64,000 bases of DNA. It comes from Bacteroidia bacterium. Its GTDB lineage: Bacteria > Bacteroidota > Bacteroidia > UKL13-3. Of this stretch, positions 1 to 9,319 are shown piece by piece. The stretch covers positions 1-64,000 of the forward strand of contig JALONK010000002.1 of assembly GCA_025454975.1 (NCBI GenBank), given 5' to 3'. The number at the start of each line of letters is the position of its first letter. Position 1 is the first letter of the stretch. The position numbers and the translations under genes were made by a program. The notes beneath the pieces are model-generated. The model did not search any database. It was not told the DNA's origin and saw only the letters and a program-made list of their open reading frames with translations.

Positions 1-714
1 CTGTGTTTCCATTTTCGTCAATTGACGATATCTTTTTTCATCAAACTTAAATAATTTAGCCGGACGATGAGAAACGTTTTCTTTTACCTCATCCAATGGT
101 TTTAATATGTTCATTTCAAGAATTTTTTTCCTGAAATTAGATTTATCAAACTTGTAGCCCAATAAGGCTTCGTATAAAAGTTGTAAATCTAATAGCGTAA
201 ATTTATTAGGTAACAATTCAAATCCAATAGGCTTATGTCTCACTTCATTTTTGAGCGTTTCAATGCCTTTTAATAATATGTTATGATGATCAAAAGCCAA
301 CTCAGGCAATTCGTGTATGCTAAACCATTCGGCCGACTTTGCCCATGATGATGCGATAGGATGGTAATTAATGCTTTTTACCAACGAAAAATAACCAACT
401 GTTACAACCCTCCCCAATGGATGCCTATCAACACTGCCAAAGGTGAAGAATTGTTTCATATAAATGTTTTTTAGTCCTGTTAACCTTTCCAATACATTAT
501 TGGCCGCATCTCTTAAATTTTGTTCCGGCTCAACTAAATCGCCAATTAGTGCCCAATGTCCTATATATGGTTCGGCACCTCGTTGGATTAACAATACCTT
601 AATTTCTCCTTCATGATAACCAAAAACAACACAATCTATTGATAAACCAAAAACAAAATAATCATTCAAGGGACGTTTGTATTCTGAAATATAATATGGA
701 TTGGGTGATTTCAT
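1..714 (-). CDS. NrtR-like Nudix/winged-helix transcriptional regulator (3' end cut by window)
   Basis: Translating the minus strand from the ATG at 714 gives 238 codons running off the left edge without a stop. Residues about 20-150 form a Nudix-fold domain. The Nudix box region (residues 58-81) is degenerate: where a catalytic box has R-E-U-x-E-E this protein reads NNVLERLTGL, so hydrolysis is unlikely. The following stretch (MKQFFTFGSVDRHPLGR) matches the pattern of the NrtR family, in which a Nudix-like domain senses an ADP-ribose-type or sugar ligand and a C-terminal winged helix binds DNA. Residues from about 155 onward fit that winged helix. In Bacteroidetes such regulators are known to control sugar catabolism or NAD metabolism. 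The target operon here lies outside the window, so the regulon is unknown. Confidence 0.75.
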   Translation of the reverse strand, partial: MKSPNPYYISEYKRPLNDYFVFGLSIDCVVFGYHEGEIKVLLIQRGAEPYIGHWALIGDLVEPEQNLRDAANNVLERLTGLKNIYMKQFFTFGSVDRHPLGRVVTVGYFSLVKSINYHPIASSWAKSAEWFSIHELPELAFDHHNILLKGIETLKNEVRHKPIGFELLPNKFTLLDLQLLYEALLGYKFDKSNFRKKILEMNILKPLDEVKENVSHRPAKLFKFDEKRYRQLTKMETQ

Positions 715-816
715 TTTACAAATTAAACAAGAAGTAAGATAAAAGAAATACTTATAGTATTTTTTACTTTAAGTGTTTTTTTTCTATATTGCATGTAAAC
801 TTATAATTAAATAAAC

Positions 817-2646
817 ATGAAAAAACTCGTTACTATTAGTTTATCCTTACTATTCGCTAGTGTAGGATTTTCTCAAAACGCTCCGATTAATTTTGAAACC
901 GGAGGAAACGGTGCCGGTTGGACATGGACTACTTTCGAGAATGGAACAAATCCCACTTTGGAGGTAGTTAATAATCCAAATTCATCTGCACCAAATACAT
1001 CTAGCAAAGTTGCTAAATTCACTGCCTTGCAAACCGGTCAACCTTGGGCTGGTTGCGAATCTTTAAAAGGTTCCGATATTGGAACATTTACCCTTACTGC
1101 TTCTAATGCGATTGTAAAAATCATGGTTTACAAATCGGTAATCAGTGATGTAGGAATCAAATTTGCTACCAACAGTGGTGCTTCATCAGGCGAAATAAAA
1201 GTAGCTAACACCAAAATTAATGAGTGGGAAGAATTAACTTTTAACTTCACGCCAAAAATTGGAGAGCCTTCATCAACTGATATTAACCAAATTATCATTT
1301 TCCCTGATTTTAATTTAGCAGGAAGAACTTCTAATGTTATTGCATATTTTGATAACATCACCTTTTCAGCAGGAAGTCTTTTACCTGAACCAACCGTAGC
1401 AGCAACAACGCCAACTAAACCTGCGACTGATGTAATCTCGTTATTTAGTAATGCTTACACGAATGTAAATGTTGATACTTGGAGAACCTCATGGTCGAAC
1501 GCTACTTTAACAGATGTTCAAATAGCAGGTAATGATGTAAAAAGATACACTGCGATGGATTTCGTAGGTATTGAAACAACAACAAACAGACTAAATGTAA
1601 CTAATATGGACATGTTTGAGTTTGACGTTTGGACACCAAATTCAACTACACTAAAGTTTAAGCTAGTTGACTTTGGTGCAGATGGCGCATTTGGTGGTGG
1701 TGATGATAAAGAACACGAACTAAGTATTACACCAACTTTAAATAGCTGGAACCACATTGAAGTTCCATTAACTAACTTTACCGGATTAACTACTCGTGCA
1801 AACATTGCACAAATTATCTTTGCAAGCCAACCAACAGGAACTTCTGTTATTTATCTTGATAATGTATTATTCAGCAAAGCTGCTGTATTAGCCGAGCCAA
1901 CTGTAGCAGCAACTACACCAACAAAACCTGCTGCTGATGTAATCTCAATGTTTAGCAATGCTTATACTAATGTACCCGTTGATACTTGGAGAACCTCTTG
2001 GTCGGCCGCTACACTTAGCGAAATTCAAGTAGCCGGTAATGATGTTAAAAAATATACTGCATTAGATTTTGTTGGTATTGAAACCACAACCAACAGATTA
2101 AACATTACCGATATGGATTCATTTGAATTTGATGTGTGGACACCAAATTCTACCACCTTAAAATACAAATTGGTTGATTTTGGCGCTGATGGAGCATTTG
2201 GCGGTGGTGATGATAAAGAACATGAATTAACATTAACACCTACACTTAATGCTTGGAATCACGTATCCGTTGCCTTATCAAGCTTCACCGGATTAACCAC
2301 AAAAGCTAACATCGCACAACTTGTATTTGCAAGCCAACCAACCGGAACTTCTGTTGTTTATCTTGACAATGTTTTATTCAGCAAAAGAACAGGAAGCGGT
2401 TTAACTAAAGTTGATGCTGAAACTATTGGTGTGTATCCTAATCCTACAAACAATGTATTAAATGTTTCTGCAAGCAACAATATTCAATCATTAACCATTT
2501 ACAATGCAATTGGTCAAGCGGTATATACAACCACTGCAGATGCTAACCAATTAACAATTGATATAGCTGCATTACCAACAGGTTTATACACTGTAAAAGC
2601 AACAATTAATGGAGTAGATACATTTAGCAAAATTATCAAAGAATAA
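817..2646 (+). CDS. T9SS-exported protein with a duplicated carbohydrate-binding-like module
   Basis: The 609-aa product starts with a signal peptide ending near FASVGFSQ (residues 1-20). Residues about 21-185 form a beta-sandwich-like module. Residues 191-354 and 360-523 are two near-identical copies of a second module, each opening with EPTVAATTPTKPA and ending in YLDNVLFSK. The last ~75 residues form a type A T9SS sorting domain (VYPNPTNNVLNV, then GLYTVKATINGVDTFSKIIKE near the end). The protein is therefore expected to pass Sec, cross the outer membrane through T9SS and be surface-attached or released. The repeated modules resemble galactose-binding-type CBM folds; this is inferred from the beta pattern and the YLDN motif and no substrate can be named. 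No catalytic domain is visible. A strong terminator follows at 2698-2735. Confidence 0.8.
   Translation: MKKLVTISLSLLFASVGFSQNAPINFETGGNGAGWTWTTFENGTNPTLEVVNNPNSSAPNTSSKVAKFTALQTGQPWAGCESLKGSDIGTFTLTASNAIVKIMVYKSVISDVGIKFATNSGASSGEIKVANTKINEWEELTFNFTPKIGEPSSTDINQIIIFPDFNLAGRTSNVIAYFDNITFSAGSLLPEPTVAATTPTKPATDVISLFSNAYTNVNVDTWRTSWSNATLTDVQIAGNDVKRYTAMDFVGIETTTNRLNVTNMDMFEFDVWTPNSTTLKFKLVDFGADGAFGGGDDKEHELSITPTLNSWNHIEVPLTNFTGLTTRANIAQIIFASQPTGTSVIYLDNVLFSKAAVLAEPTVAATTPTKPAADVISMFSNAYTNVPVDTWRTSWSAATLSEIQVAGNDVKKYTALDFVGIETTTNRLNITDMDSFEFDVWTPNSTTLKYKLVDFGADGAFGGGDDKEHELTLTPTLNAWNHVSVALSSFTGLTTKANIAQLVFASQPTGTSVVYLDNVLFSKRTGSGLTKVDAETIGVYPNPTNNVLNVSASNNIQSLTIYNAIGQAVYTTTADANQLTIDIAALPTGLYTVKATINGVDTFSKIIKE
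1387..2385 (+). repeat. In-frame tandem duplication of a 507-bp coding unit
   Basis: Two copies of a coding unit lie 507 bp (169 residues) apart inside the 817-2646 gene, at 1387-1878 and 1894-2385. Protein identity is very high, while the DNA copies differ at many third codon positions, so the duplication is not recent. Confidence 0.85.
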
Positions 2647-2697
2647 CCTTAGCTATCAAGCTAAAGTATAAAACTTACTCTAAAAATCGTACAAATA

Positions 2698-2735
2698 AAC
2701 AAGGGCTGTTCATTTTAGAACAGCCTTTGTTGTTT
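2698..2735 (+). terminator. Intrinsic terminator of the T9SS protein gene
   Basis: A 12-13 bp stem (ACAAGGGCTGTTC pairing with GAACAGCCTTTGT) with a six-base loop is followed by TTGTTT. It lies 52 bp after the stop codon. The rest of 2736-3104 is AT-rich and shows no gene or other recognisable signal. Confidence 0.8.
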
Positions 2736-3104
2736 AAGGTGAACTTAAAAATGATAATAAGAAATGTTTCAATAAATTGTTTCATACCCCTAATGCTCGA
2801 AAATCCACCCTACCATTAAACTGGTTGAAGTGGCTTTACATCCTAATCTATGTATGGCGATTACTGTTTTAAAATTTAGTTAAAAGTAAAATCAAGTAAA
2901 GAATGATACAACTTCTAATTAACTACTTCCATTACAGCCGTCTAAGATTAATCATTCTTCAACAGGATAATCAACTGCTAATTCTATTAAAATATAAGTA
3001 GTAAAGCAACTATATATCTTATGCAATACCTATATTTAATAAGATGAAAAGTTATATTGATATCGTAAATAAAGTAAAATAATCTTAGTGATTAATACAA
3101 CCAA

Positions 3105-3143
3105 GAATTGTGCTTACTATAAGTAAACATAGAAGCACAATTC
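3105..3143 (-). terminator. Long hairpin downstream of the giant-protein operon
   Basis: An 11-bp perfect stem (GAATTGTGCTT with AAGCACAATTC) surrounds a 17-base loop, just beyond the stop codon of the 2053-aa gene. On the minus strand it is not followed by a clean U-tract, so it may stabilise the 3' end of the transcript rather than terminate strongly. Confidence 0.5.
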
Positions 3144-3154
3144 CATATCATTAT

Positions 3155-6100
3155 TTATTGAGGATAAACATCAAGCCTAGCAACATCAGACTCACATGCC
3201 CCATTTGATTCTCTTGCTTCTATCAACTCATCACCTCCTCCTCTAGTCCATATCACTTCAATGGTATCTGTTCCCTGACCATTAATAATTTCACCATTTT
3301 CAGACACATTCCATTCAACTGTATTTGGTGGTTGATAACCTGAATAATGATAAATAACATTAGTATTAACCATCGGATGTGATTGACCATTGATTGTTGA
3401 TGGTTGAAGAGCTTGTACAACTTCAATTTCTACTTCTTGTGAAACCATAGTGCAAGTACCATTAGTTACCGTAACTTTTAGTGTTTTAATCCCAATGGTA
3501 TTCCAAACAACAGTAACTTCATCTAAATGTTGGTTAATAATATTTCCATCTGCTAATTGCCAATTATACAGAAATGAAGGATGATAGTTATTTGCGCTAA
3601 GACCAGTTGGTTTGCCGGTACAAACTTTCGTACTTTCTGCAATAAAAATTGGATTTGGCTTTAATGCAACATTCACATTTAATGGTGTTGCATTAACTAT
3701 TAGTCCACTGTTTGACTCTTGAAGTTCAACTATTCCGGTACCTTCTTCGTCCCAATTTACTTCAATGGCATGAGTCCCTTGACCACTTAAAATAGTACCT
3801 CCGGTAATTTTCCAATTATAAAAGTTATCTATTACTAAATTCGTTGAATAAGTGGTTAAAGTATCAGTACAAATTTGTGTTTCACCTTGAATAACCGGAA
3901 CCGGATTTGGCTTAGCCGTAATAGTAAGCAGGTTGGTTGAAAATAGTCCTGAACTAGGATTAGTTTCTCTTACTACTAATTGATAAGTACCTACATTACT
4001 AACCGATACATCAACATCAGCTCTATTGCCAATAACAATATTATTAAGTCGCCATTCAATTACATTTAAAGGATTTAGAACATTGGTATAAAATTTTGTA
4101 CTCTTGTTTAATCCAATAACTGACGGACCTATAACTTTAGCATTCGGAACCAGTACATTATTAATGTTTAGAGAAACATCATTTAAACTAAATAAACCTG
4201 ACCTGTTTCTTGCAACAACTTTATAAACATGGTTTACGGGTTGGTTATTTATTATGTAAGTTAAATTACCAACATTAAAATTCAAAGAAGCTAAATTATT
4301 ATGATTTGATAATTGGTTTATTAAATCCCAAGCGCCTGTAGCATTTAATTTATATAAATAATAGTCGCCTTTATACATAACAGAAGAAAATTTAAGAACA
4401 ACATTCAACAATTGTCCACTGTTATTTCCTGAGCAATTACAAGTTAGAACGGGGCTCTCAGGATTAATATTATCAGGCAATTCTACTACAATTATTTCTG
4501 ATGGATTTGATGTATAAGTTTCTATTATAAATTCACTGGTAACACTAGTTTCATCTATACGCTTTTCTCCTCTAACTTTTCGCAAGCCTACCATTCTGTA
4601 ATAGATAGGTTCCTCAGTTGGTGGAAAAGTTAAACCGGTGAACGCATCAATAATATCTTCAGTCAATATATTAAAATCACCAACCAAACTCATGCCTAAA
4701 ATATTTTTAGCGGCTGATGCATCAGATGTCCTAAATACCCTCACTTCATTTGATGACAGATTTGATGGGTAAGGAAGAACAGAAAACCTTACGGATGGAT
4801 TTGTATTAATGGCTTTATTACCTAAAACGATTTCATACTTTTCAATATTTGGTGATTCGAAAGGTGATGAGTCAATTAAATTTACCGGTCCGATGATTCT
4901 GCTCCAATTACTCATTACTAAATTTGATGCCTGATGTTTATAGGCGAAAAAATACCGGGCTTTGGACGTTCCTTGTAAAGTATAATCGGTGATTCTGAGC
5001 ACTTGTCCGTCGGTTAAATTTACCTTGGTTACAAATGGATAAGGATCAAATTCGGAATCACTTGGAATTAATTGCTTTCCTGTTCGATCAGTTAGAACCG
5101 GTTTCTTATTACTTGTTTGGCCGGAATTCCGTTCTTTGATAAAAGAGTATAGGATTGGGGACTCTGTTACCGGAAAAAACAAAGACATAATTATTTGCTT
5201 TATTTTGTTTTGTTTCTGAATTAAGGTGTCACCGGCTTGAATCCCCGCCAAATCCGGCATAGGTAACGCATATCCATTAAATATATTAAATGACGTACCC
5301 TCTGAATTTAAAACAACGTTTACAAGTTCTGTAAATCGCAAGTCTTCAGCATTATTTACTTGAATTCCGTTTAACTGTACTTTAACTTCTGCTAAAACTG
5401 ATGTTGAATACAATGCATTTAATATTGCGTTATCTGTTGTCCGATAAACTGCTGTTGCAAATGGCTTTTCAGTAGCTAGTGGAATATCAAATGTATAGGA
5501 TGATTTGCCAAATGCATCTGGTCGAGTAGCAAATTTTGAATGTACAATTGGTGTAGATGGTGCTAAAGGAACAGGTGTTTTGGTTGCAACTAAAGTAACA
5601 TGACTTGAAAAGGGGGCTCTAAATGGGTTACCAACATAATATGGGTTATCGCTGTCGAAAGATTTAGCGGATAGCCAGGTACTTTTTATTTTTTGGGTTC
5701 CTTGAGGTTCAACATTTGAAGGAATAAAATCACCTTCTGCTTGTAAATAAATTCTGTATCCCGGATGGAAATTTATAAAATTTACTCCTGTGGTTTTTAT
5801 TAAATCGTCTTCGTTATGATTAGGATCAAAAGCAAGCAAAGTAAGAGTAGGCGTTCCAAATCCTGAAATTGAAAAAACTTTTAATTCACGAATATTATCC
5901 CCTACAGTTTTAAGTCTTACGGTTCCTTCAAAATAATTAACATTAGGACCATTATTAGGTGGTATCAATGGCAAGTTTTCAGAAATTACTATTCTATACA
6001 CATGATTCATTTCTGAATTTACAATTGCTTCTACTGTACCTACACCTTTAAATATCCCACCTATTACTTGAGTTTGCACAACCCCGTCTAAATTTACACT

Positions 6101-9100
6101 ATTCTCTGTGTAGGGCCTACCGCGCGCGAAAATAAAATTTGTTAGCACAACCTTATTCGAGGTATGCACCAATTTATACCAATCACTTGAATTATTATCA
6201 TTTTCAACCACACTAAAAAATTCATCACTTTTAGGTGCTATTTCATTTTCTACTGTTTGGTATTTAATTCTGTTGGTAAGTGGATCGGTTACTTCTAACA
6301 ATCTATTATTTTTCATAGGCTCCACTTCAAAAGTAGGCTTATTTGCAGAATCGTTGGTACAGCCAACTACCTTAAACACTCCTGATTCAGTTTTTAAAAA
6401 AGCCCCTATGAAATTTGATGGGTTAGTAGTGGTAGGTACTAACATAGAACCATCTTGACTAATCAATTTAATACTTTTAGCAGGTACTAAATATAAATTT
6501 GTATTTCCATTTTTAAAAACTACACCGGTCTTTCCTTTAATTACTTTTGGGAGCTGTCGTCTAAAGTAAAAATGAACCTCCTTTGCAAGCTGATAATTGC
6601 TATTTTGGAATCCATTCCAGTCGAATGTTACCCGTGTTAAATTAGGGTAAGTAACATTAAGATTTATCCTTTCGTTTAAAACTGTTTGTTCGGCAAGTGA
6701 GGTAAAAACAATTGGGTCTTCTTTTTGAATATACTGCGCGGAAAGGTTAATTGGCGGTTTAATTGTTTTCTTAACAAAATTTGTACTTAAAGTAGAAGAA
6801 AGACCAACATTAGAAGCCCTAGAAAACCAGTTAACAGCATATAACGCATAGTGATGTGTGCCCGACTCGAACTGAATTTGTGTAAAAATAGGATTTTGCC
6901 TGTCTAATGTAACCAAATTTTCATCCACTTCCTCATCATTCTTCAAATCCTTGTATTCTGTTCCTTCAGGAAATAACCTGTTATGTATTAAAGTTGGTAA
7001 TTCTTTATTCGGGTCTATTGCATCCAATCCATATTCTATCCCTATAAAGTATGGCCTTGTATTTATACCTCCTAAATTGAATAAATCTTTATTATCATTT
7101 AAAAGGGTGGAAGGACTCTTAGCGCTTGCCAACTCATACGGATATTTCACACGATTAATATTGATTAGCCTATAATTTTCTGTATGGCTATACCCATTTG
7201 AATCAATTACCTCTTGAGTGTTTTCATGTGCATCGTGTGTAAAATCGTGCAATGAAGGCATAAAAGGACTTCGAGAGTCTGTGAGTTTTGTTGGTAACGT
7301 TAAATAAATATGTTCCTTAAATGTGTCTTTAACACTTCGTCCCCTTGCTGTTGGTGCTTTATAATAAGCTAAATAAATATATGCTTTAGTTTCATCATCC
7401 GGGTCGAGTATATCAATTGTTCCAAATCCTAACATCCTGGCTACATGAAAATCAATTGACTGAAGTTTTAGTAAGTTTAAAAAACTTACACTAGGCAAAT
7501 CATCATTAACAGCTTTAAGGTTTTCATCATCTTTACTCAACAATAAATATTTTTCAATTTGGTGTTTAAAACCTTCTGAAGGGTCAAGCCATTTTTCTGT
7601 ATAATTTGAAACCTTGGTAGTTACATCATCATTATATTTAGGCCAATTTCCATCAATATTGAAATTTAAAGAATTACCTAATAACCGTGCCTCAGCAATA
7701 TCATCATCCAACGAAAGAGAGAAGCTATTTAACAACTCCCATCTTCTTTGAGGCTTGTAAAGAAAGTCTTCATAAATTTCAAATTTAATTTCATTAATTT
7801 GAGTTGATGGTACGACTTTTATATGCACTTTTTGAATACTTTCGGCATAGAACTTTTTTAGCGTAGCCTCACTCTTCACTACTACATCCTTTAAATTGTA
7901 TTTTACATCCGGCTCTGATCCTTCAAAAGCATTCAACAATACAACATCATTAGCTGCTGCATTATCGTCAGCACTTAAGGAATAACTAACACTAAAAGAT
8001 TTTAATACTTCACCCTTAATTCCGTTCACATCCAAATTACGAATCGAAATATTGAAAACATCATTATAATCTCTTATTAGCTTTCTTAAATTTGAACAGT
8101 CATAGGTTCCATTGGTGCTATTAAGCACTAATTGACTTGTGATATTAGCATAACTGCGATCAATCATCTCAAATACAACAAGTCTATCCGAAACCCTAAC
8201 AATCATCTCCTTGGTGAAATCATCAATTTTATTAATGATTATGCCACTATATCCTTGATTAAAATTTATAGTGAAATAGGTAGGATCTTTATATTCAATC
8301 TTATAAATTTTAATAAAATCTTCGTCATTATCACTATATCCTGCAGTAGTTAAATAAGGATTAGTTTCTCCTTCTAATGTTAACTGAGTTGCATATTTTC
8401 CTTTTGGTAAGTGGTTTGCACCTAAATCGTCATTTAAATTCCAACGTAATAACATTCCTTTTGTTACTCCATCAGTACCATCACTACCGGAAGCCTGAAT
8501 AAATAATTCGGAAGATTGAACAACATGGGTTGGCTTTTTTACAGGCCAAAGAAAACCGGTAGGATTGCAGTAGTCGGGGGGTACATTTAAATTAAAAAAT
8601 GCATACAAATCATATACTCGTTTTTTAACTTCTAAAAGTTGAGCATTGGTTAGCAAAGTTGAATCCTGTAAAATTAACTGAAGTAATGACTTTATTCTAT
8701 TTAATCGCCCACAGTAAATTGTTCCATCACTAATATAACCAACACTATTTGCGCTAGTGGAATAGTCAACGGTACCAATTCCTAAACTATTAAGATAAGA
8801 TAACAATGCGTCAATTCTTGCCTTTAATATTTTTAACGTTTCGTCTCCGGATTTAATATCATTTAGATACCTACAGATACAATCCATATTAGCAATTAAA
8901 TCGGATATTTTACCGAAATCTGTTGAAGGATGAACACAATACTTTATAGTTATTTGGCCTTGCAGACTACTATCCGCCTCTTCAACTATGTCCACCTGTA
9001 CTTCATAAGGCACTTTCCCTGTATCGGAATTTATTACAGGATTAAATTCAAACTCCGTTTCCCCTAATAAATAATCATTTTGTACATCAAATATTTTATA

Positions 9101-9316
9101 TGTCAGGGGAATCGGAGAAAGCATACTTGCTTCTCTTGGCTTTGGAACTGATATGAGTAAATACTTTTCCCTTACTGTAATCCCCGGTATAATTCTGTAA
9201 TCACGTGCTTGCAATATCAAATCACCGCTATATACTTCTAATCTGATATCATTGGTTAAAAAATTCCCTTCGCAGGAAATTGCACTAATGGTGGCGTCTA
9301 TTGTTTCTTGTGACAT
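3155..9316 (-). CDS. Giant beta-rich protein with C-terminal PKD/Ig-like domains, no signal peptide
   Basis: This 2053-aa protein is not one I recognise. The N-terminus (MSQETIDATISAISCEG) is not a signal peptide and there is no T9SS tail. Residues 1-120 are beta-rich and about 125-250 are helical. A distinctive stretch at about 275-310 contains GTDGVTKGMLLRWNL followed by HLPKGKYA. A long beta-rich region runs to about 1700. The last ~330 residues hold four Ig/PKD-like domains of about 80 residues, at roughly 1724-1807, 1808-1889, 1890-1973 and 1974-2053. Two of these carry the PKD-like signature of a tryptophan strand followed by SGQGT or NGQGT and a V-x-W strand. PKD domains are usually extracellular, so their presence without an export signal is odd. 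The gene starts 3 bp after the stop of the 2149-aa gene, so the two are almost certainly cotranscribed. Confidence 0.8.
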   Translation of the reverse strand: MSQETIDATISAISCEGNFLTNDIRLEVYSGDLILQARDYRIIPGITVREKYLLISVPKPREASMLSPIPLTYKIFDVQNDYLLGETEFEFNPVINSDTGKVPYEVQVDIVEEADSSLQGQITIKYCVHPSTDFGKISDLIANMDCICRYLNDIKSGDETLKILKARIDALLSYLNSLGIGTVDYSTSANSVGYISDGTIYCGRLNRIKSLLQLILQDSTLLTNAQLLEVKKRVYDLYAFFNLNVPPDYCNPTGFLWPVKKPTHVVQSSELFIQASGSDGTDGVTKGMLLRWNLNDDLGANHLPKGKYATQLTLEGETNPYLTTAGYSDNDEDFIKIYKIEYKDPTYFTINFNQGYSGIIINKIDDFTKEMIVRVSDRLVVFEMIDRSYANITSQLVLNSTNGTYDCSNLRKLIRDYNDVFNISIRNLDVNGIKGEVLKSFSVSYSLSADDNAAANDVVLLNAFEGSEPDVKYNLKDVVVKSEATLKKFYAESIQKVHIKVVPSTQINEIKFEIYEDFLYKPQRRWELLNSFSLSLDDDIAEARLLGNSLNFNIDGNWPKYNDDVTTKVSNYTEKWLDPSEGFKHQIEKYLLLSKDDENLKAVNDDLPSVSFLNLLKLQSIDFHVARMLGFGTIDILDPDDETKAYIYLAYYKAPTARGRSVKDTFKEHIYLTLPTKLTDSRSPFMPSLHDFTHDAHENTQEVIDSNGYSHTENYRLININRVKYPYELASAKSPSTLLNDNKDLFNLGGINTRPYFIGIEYGLDAIDPNKELPTLIHNRLFPEGTEYKDLKNDEEVDENLVTLDRQNPIFTQIQFESGTHHYALYAVNWFSRASNVGLSSTLSTNFVKKTIKPPINLSAQYIQKEDPIVFTSLAEQTVLNERINLNVTYPNLTRVTFDWNGFQNSNYQLAKEVHFYFRRQLPKVIKGKTGVVFKNGNTNLYLVPAKSIKLISQDGSMLVPTTTNPSNFIGAFLKTESGVFKVVGCTNDSANKPTFEVEPMKNNRLLEVTDPLTNRIKYQTVENEIAPKSDEFFSVVENDNNSSDWYKLVHTSNKVVLTNFIFARGRPYTENSVNLDGVVQTQVIGGIFKGVGTVEAIVNSEMNHVYRIVISENLPLIPPNNGPNVNYFEGTVRLKTVGDNIRELKVFSISGFGTPTLTLLAFDPNHNEDDLIKTTGVNFINFHPGYRIYLQAEGDFIPSNVEPQGTQKIKSTWLSAKSFDSDNPYYVGNPFRAPFSSHVTLVATKTPVPLAPSTPIVHSKFATRPDAFGKSSYTFDIPLATEKPFATAVYRTTDNAILNALYSTSVLAEVKVQLNGIQVNNAEDLRFTELVNVVLNSEGTSFNIFNGYALPMPDLAGIQAGDTLIQKQNKIKQIIMSLFFPVTESPILYSFIKERNSGQTSNKKPVLTDRTGKQLIPSDSEFDPYPFVTKVNLTDGQVLRITDYTLQGTSKARYFFAYKHQASNLVMSNWSRIIGPVNLIDSSPFESPNIEKYEIVLGNKAINTNPSVRFSVLPYPSNLSSNEVRVFRTSDASAAKNILGMSLVGDFNILTEDIIDAFTGLTFPPTEEPIYYRMVGLRKVRGEKRIDETSVTSEFIIETYTSNPSEIIVVELPDNINPESPVLTCNCSGNNSGQLLNVVLKFSSVMYKGDYYLYKLNATGAWDLINQLSNHNNLASLNFNVGNLTYIINNQPVNHVYKVVARNRSGLFSLNDVSLNINNVLVPNAKVIGPSVIGLNKSTKFYTNVLNPLNVIEWRLNNIVIGNRADVDVSVSNVGTYQLVVRETNPSSGLFSTNLLTITAKPNPVPVIQGETQICTDTLTTYSTNLVIDNFYNWKITGGTILSGQGTHAIEVNWDEEGTGIVELQESNSGLIVNATPLNVNVALKPNPIFIAESTKVCTGKPTGLSANNYHPSFLYNWQLADGNIINQHLDEVTVVWNTIGIKTLKVTVTNGTCTMVSQEVEIEVVQALQPSTINGQSHPMVNTNVIYHYSGYQPPNTVEWNVSENGEIINGQGTDTIEVIWTRGGGDELIEARESNGACESDVARLDVYPQ

Positions 9317-9319
9317 TGT

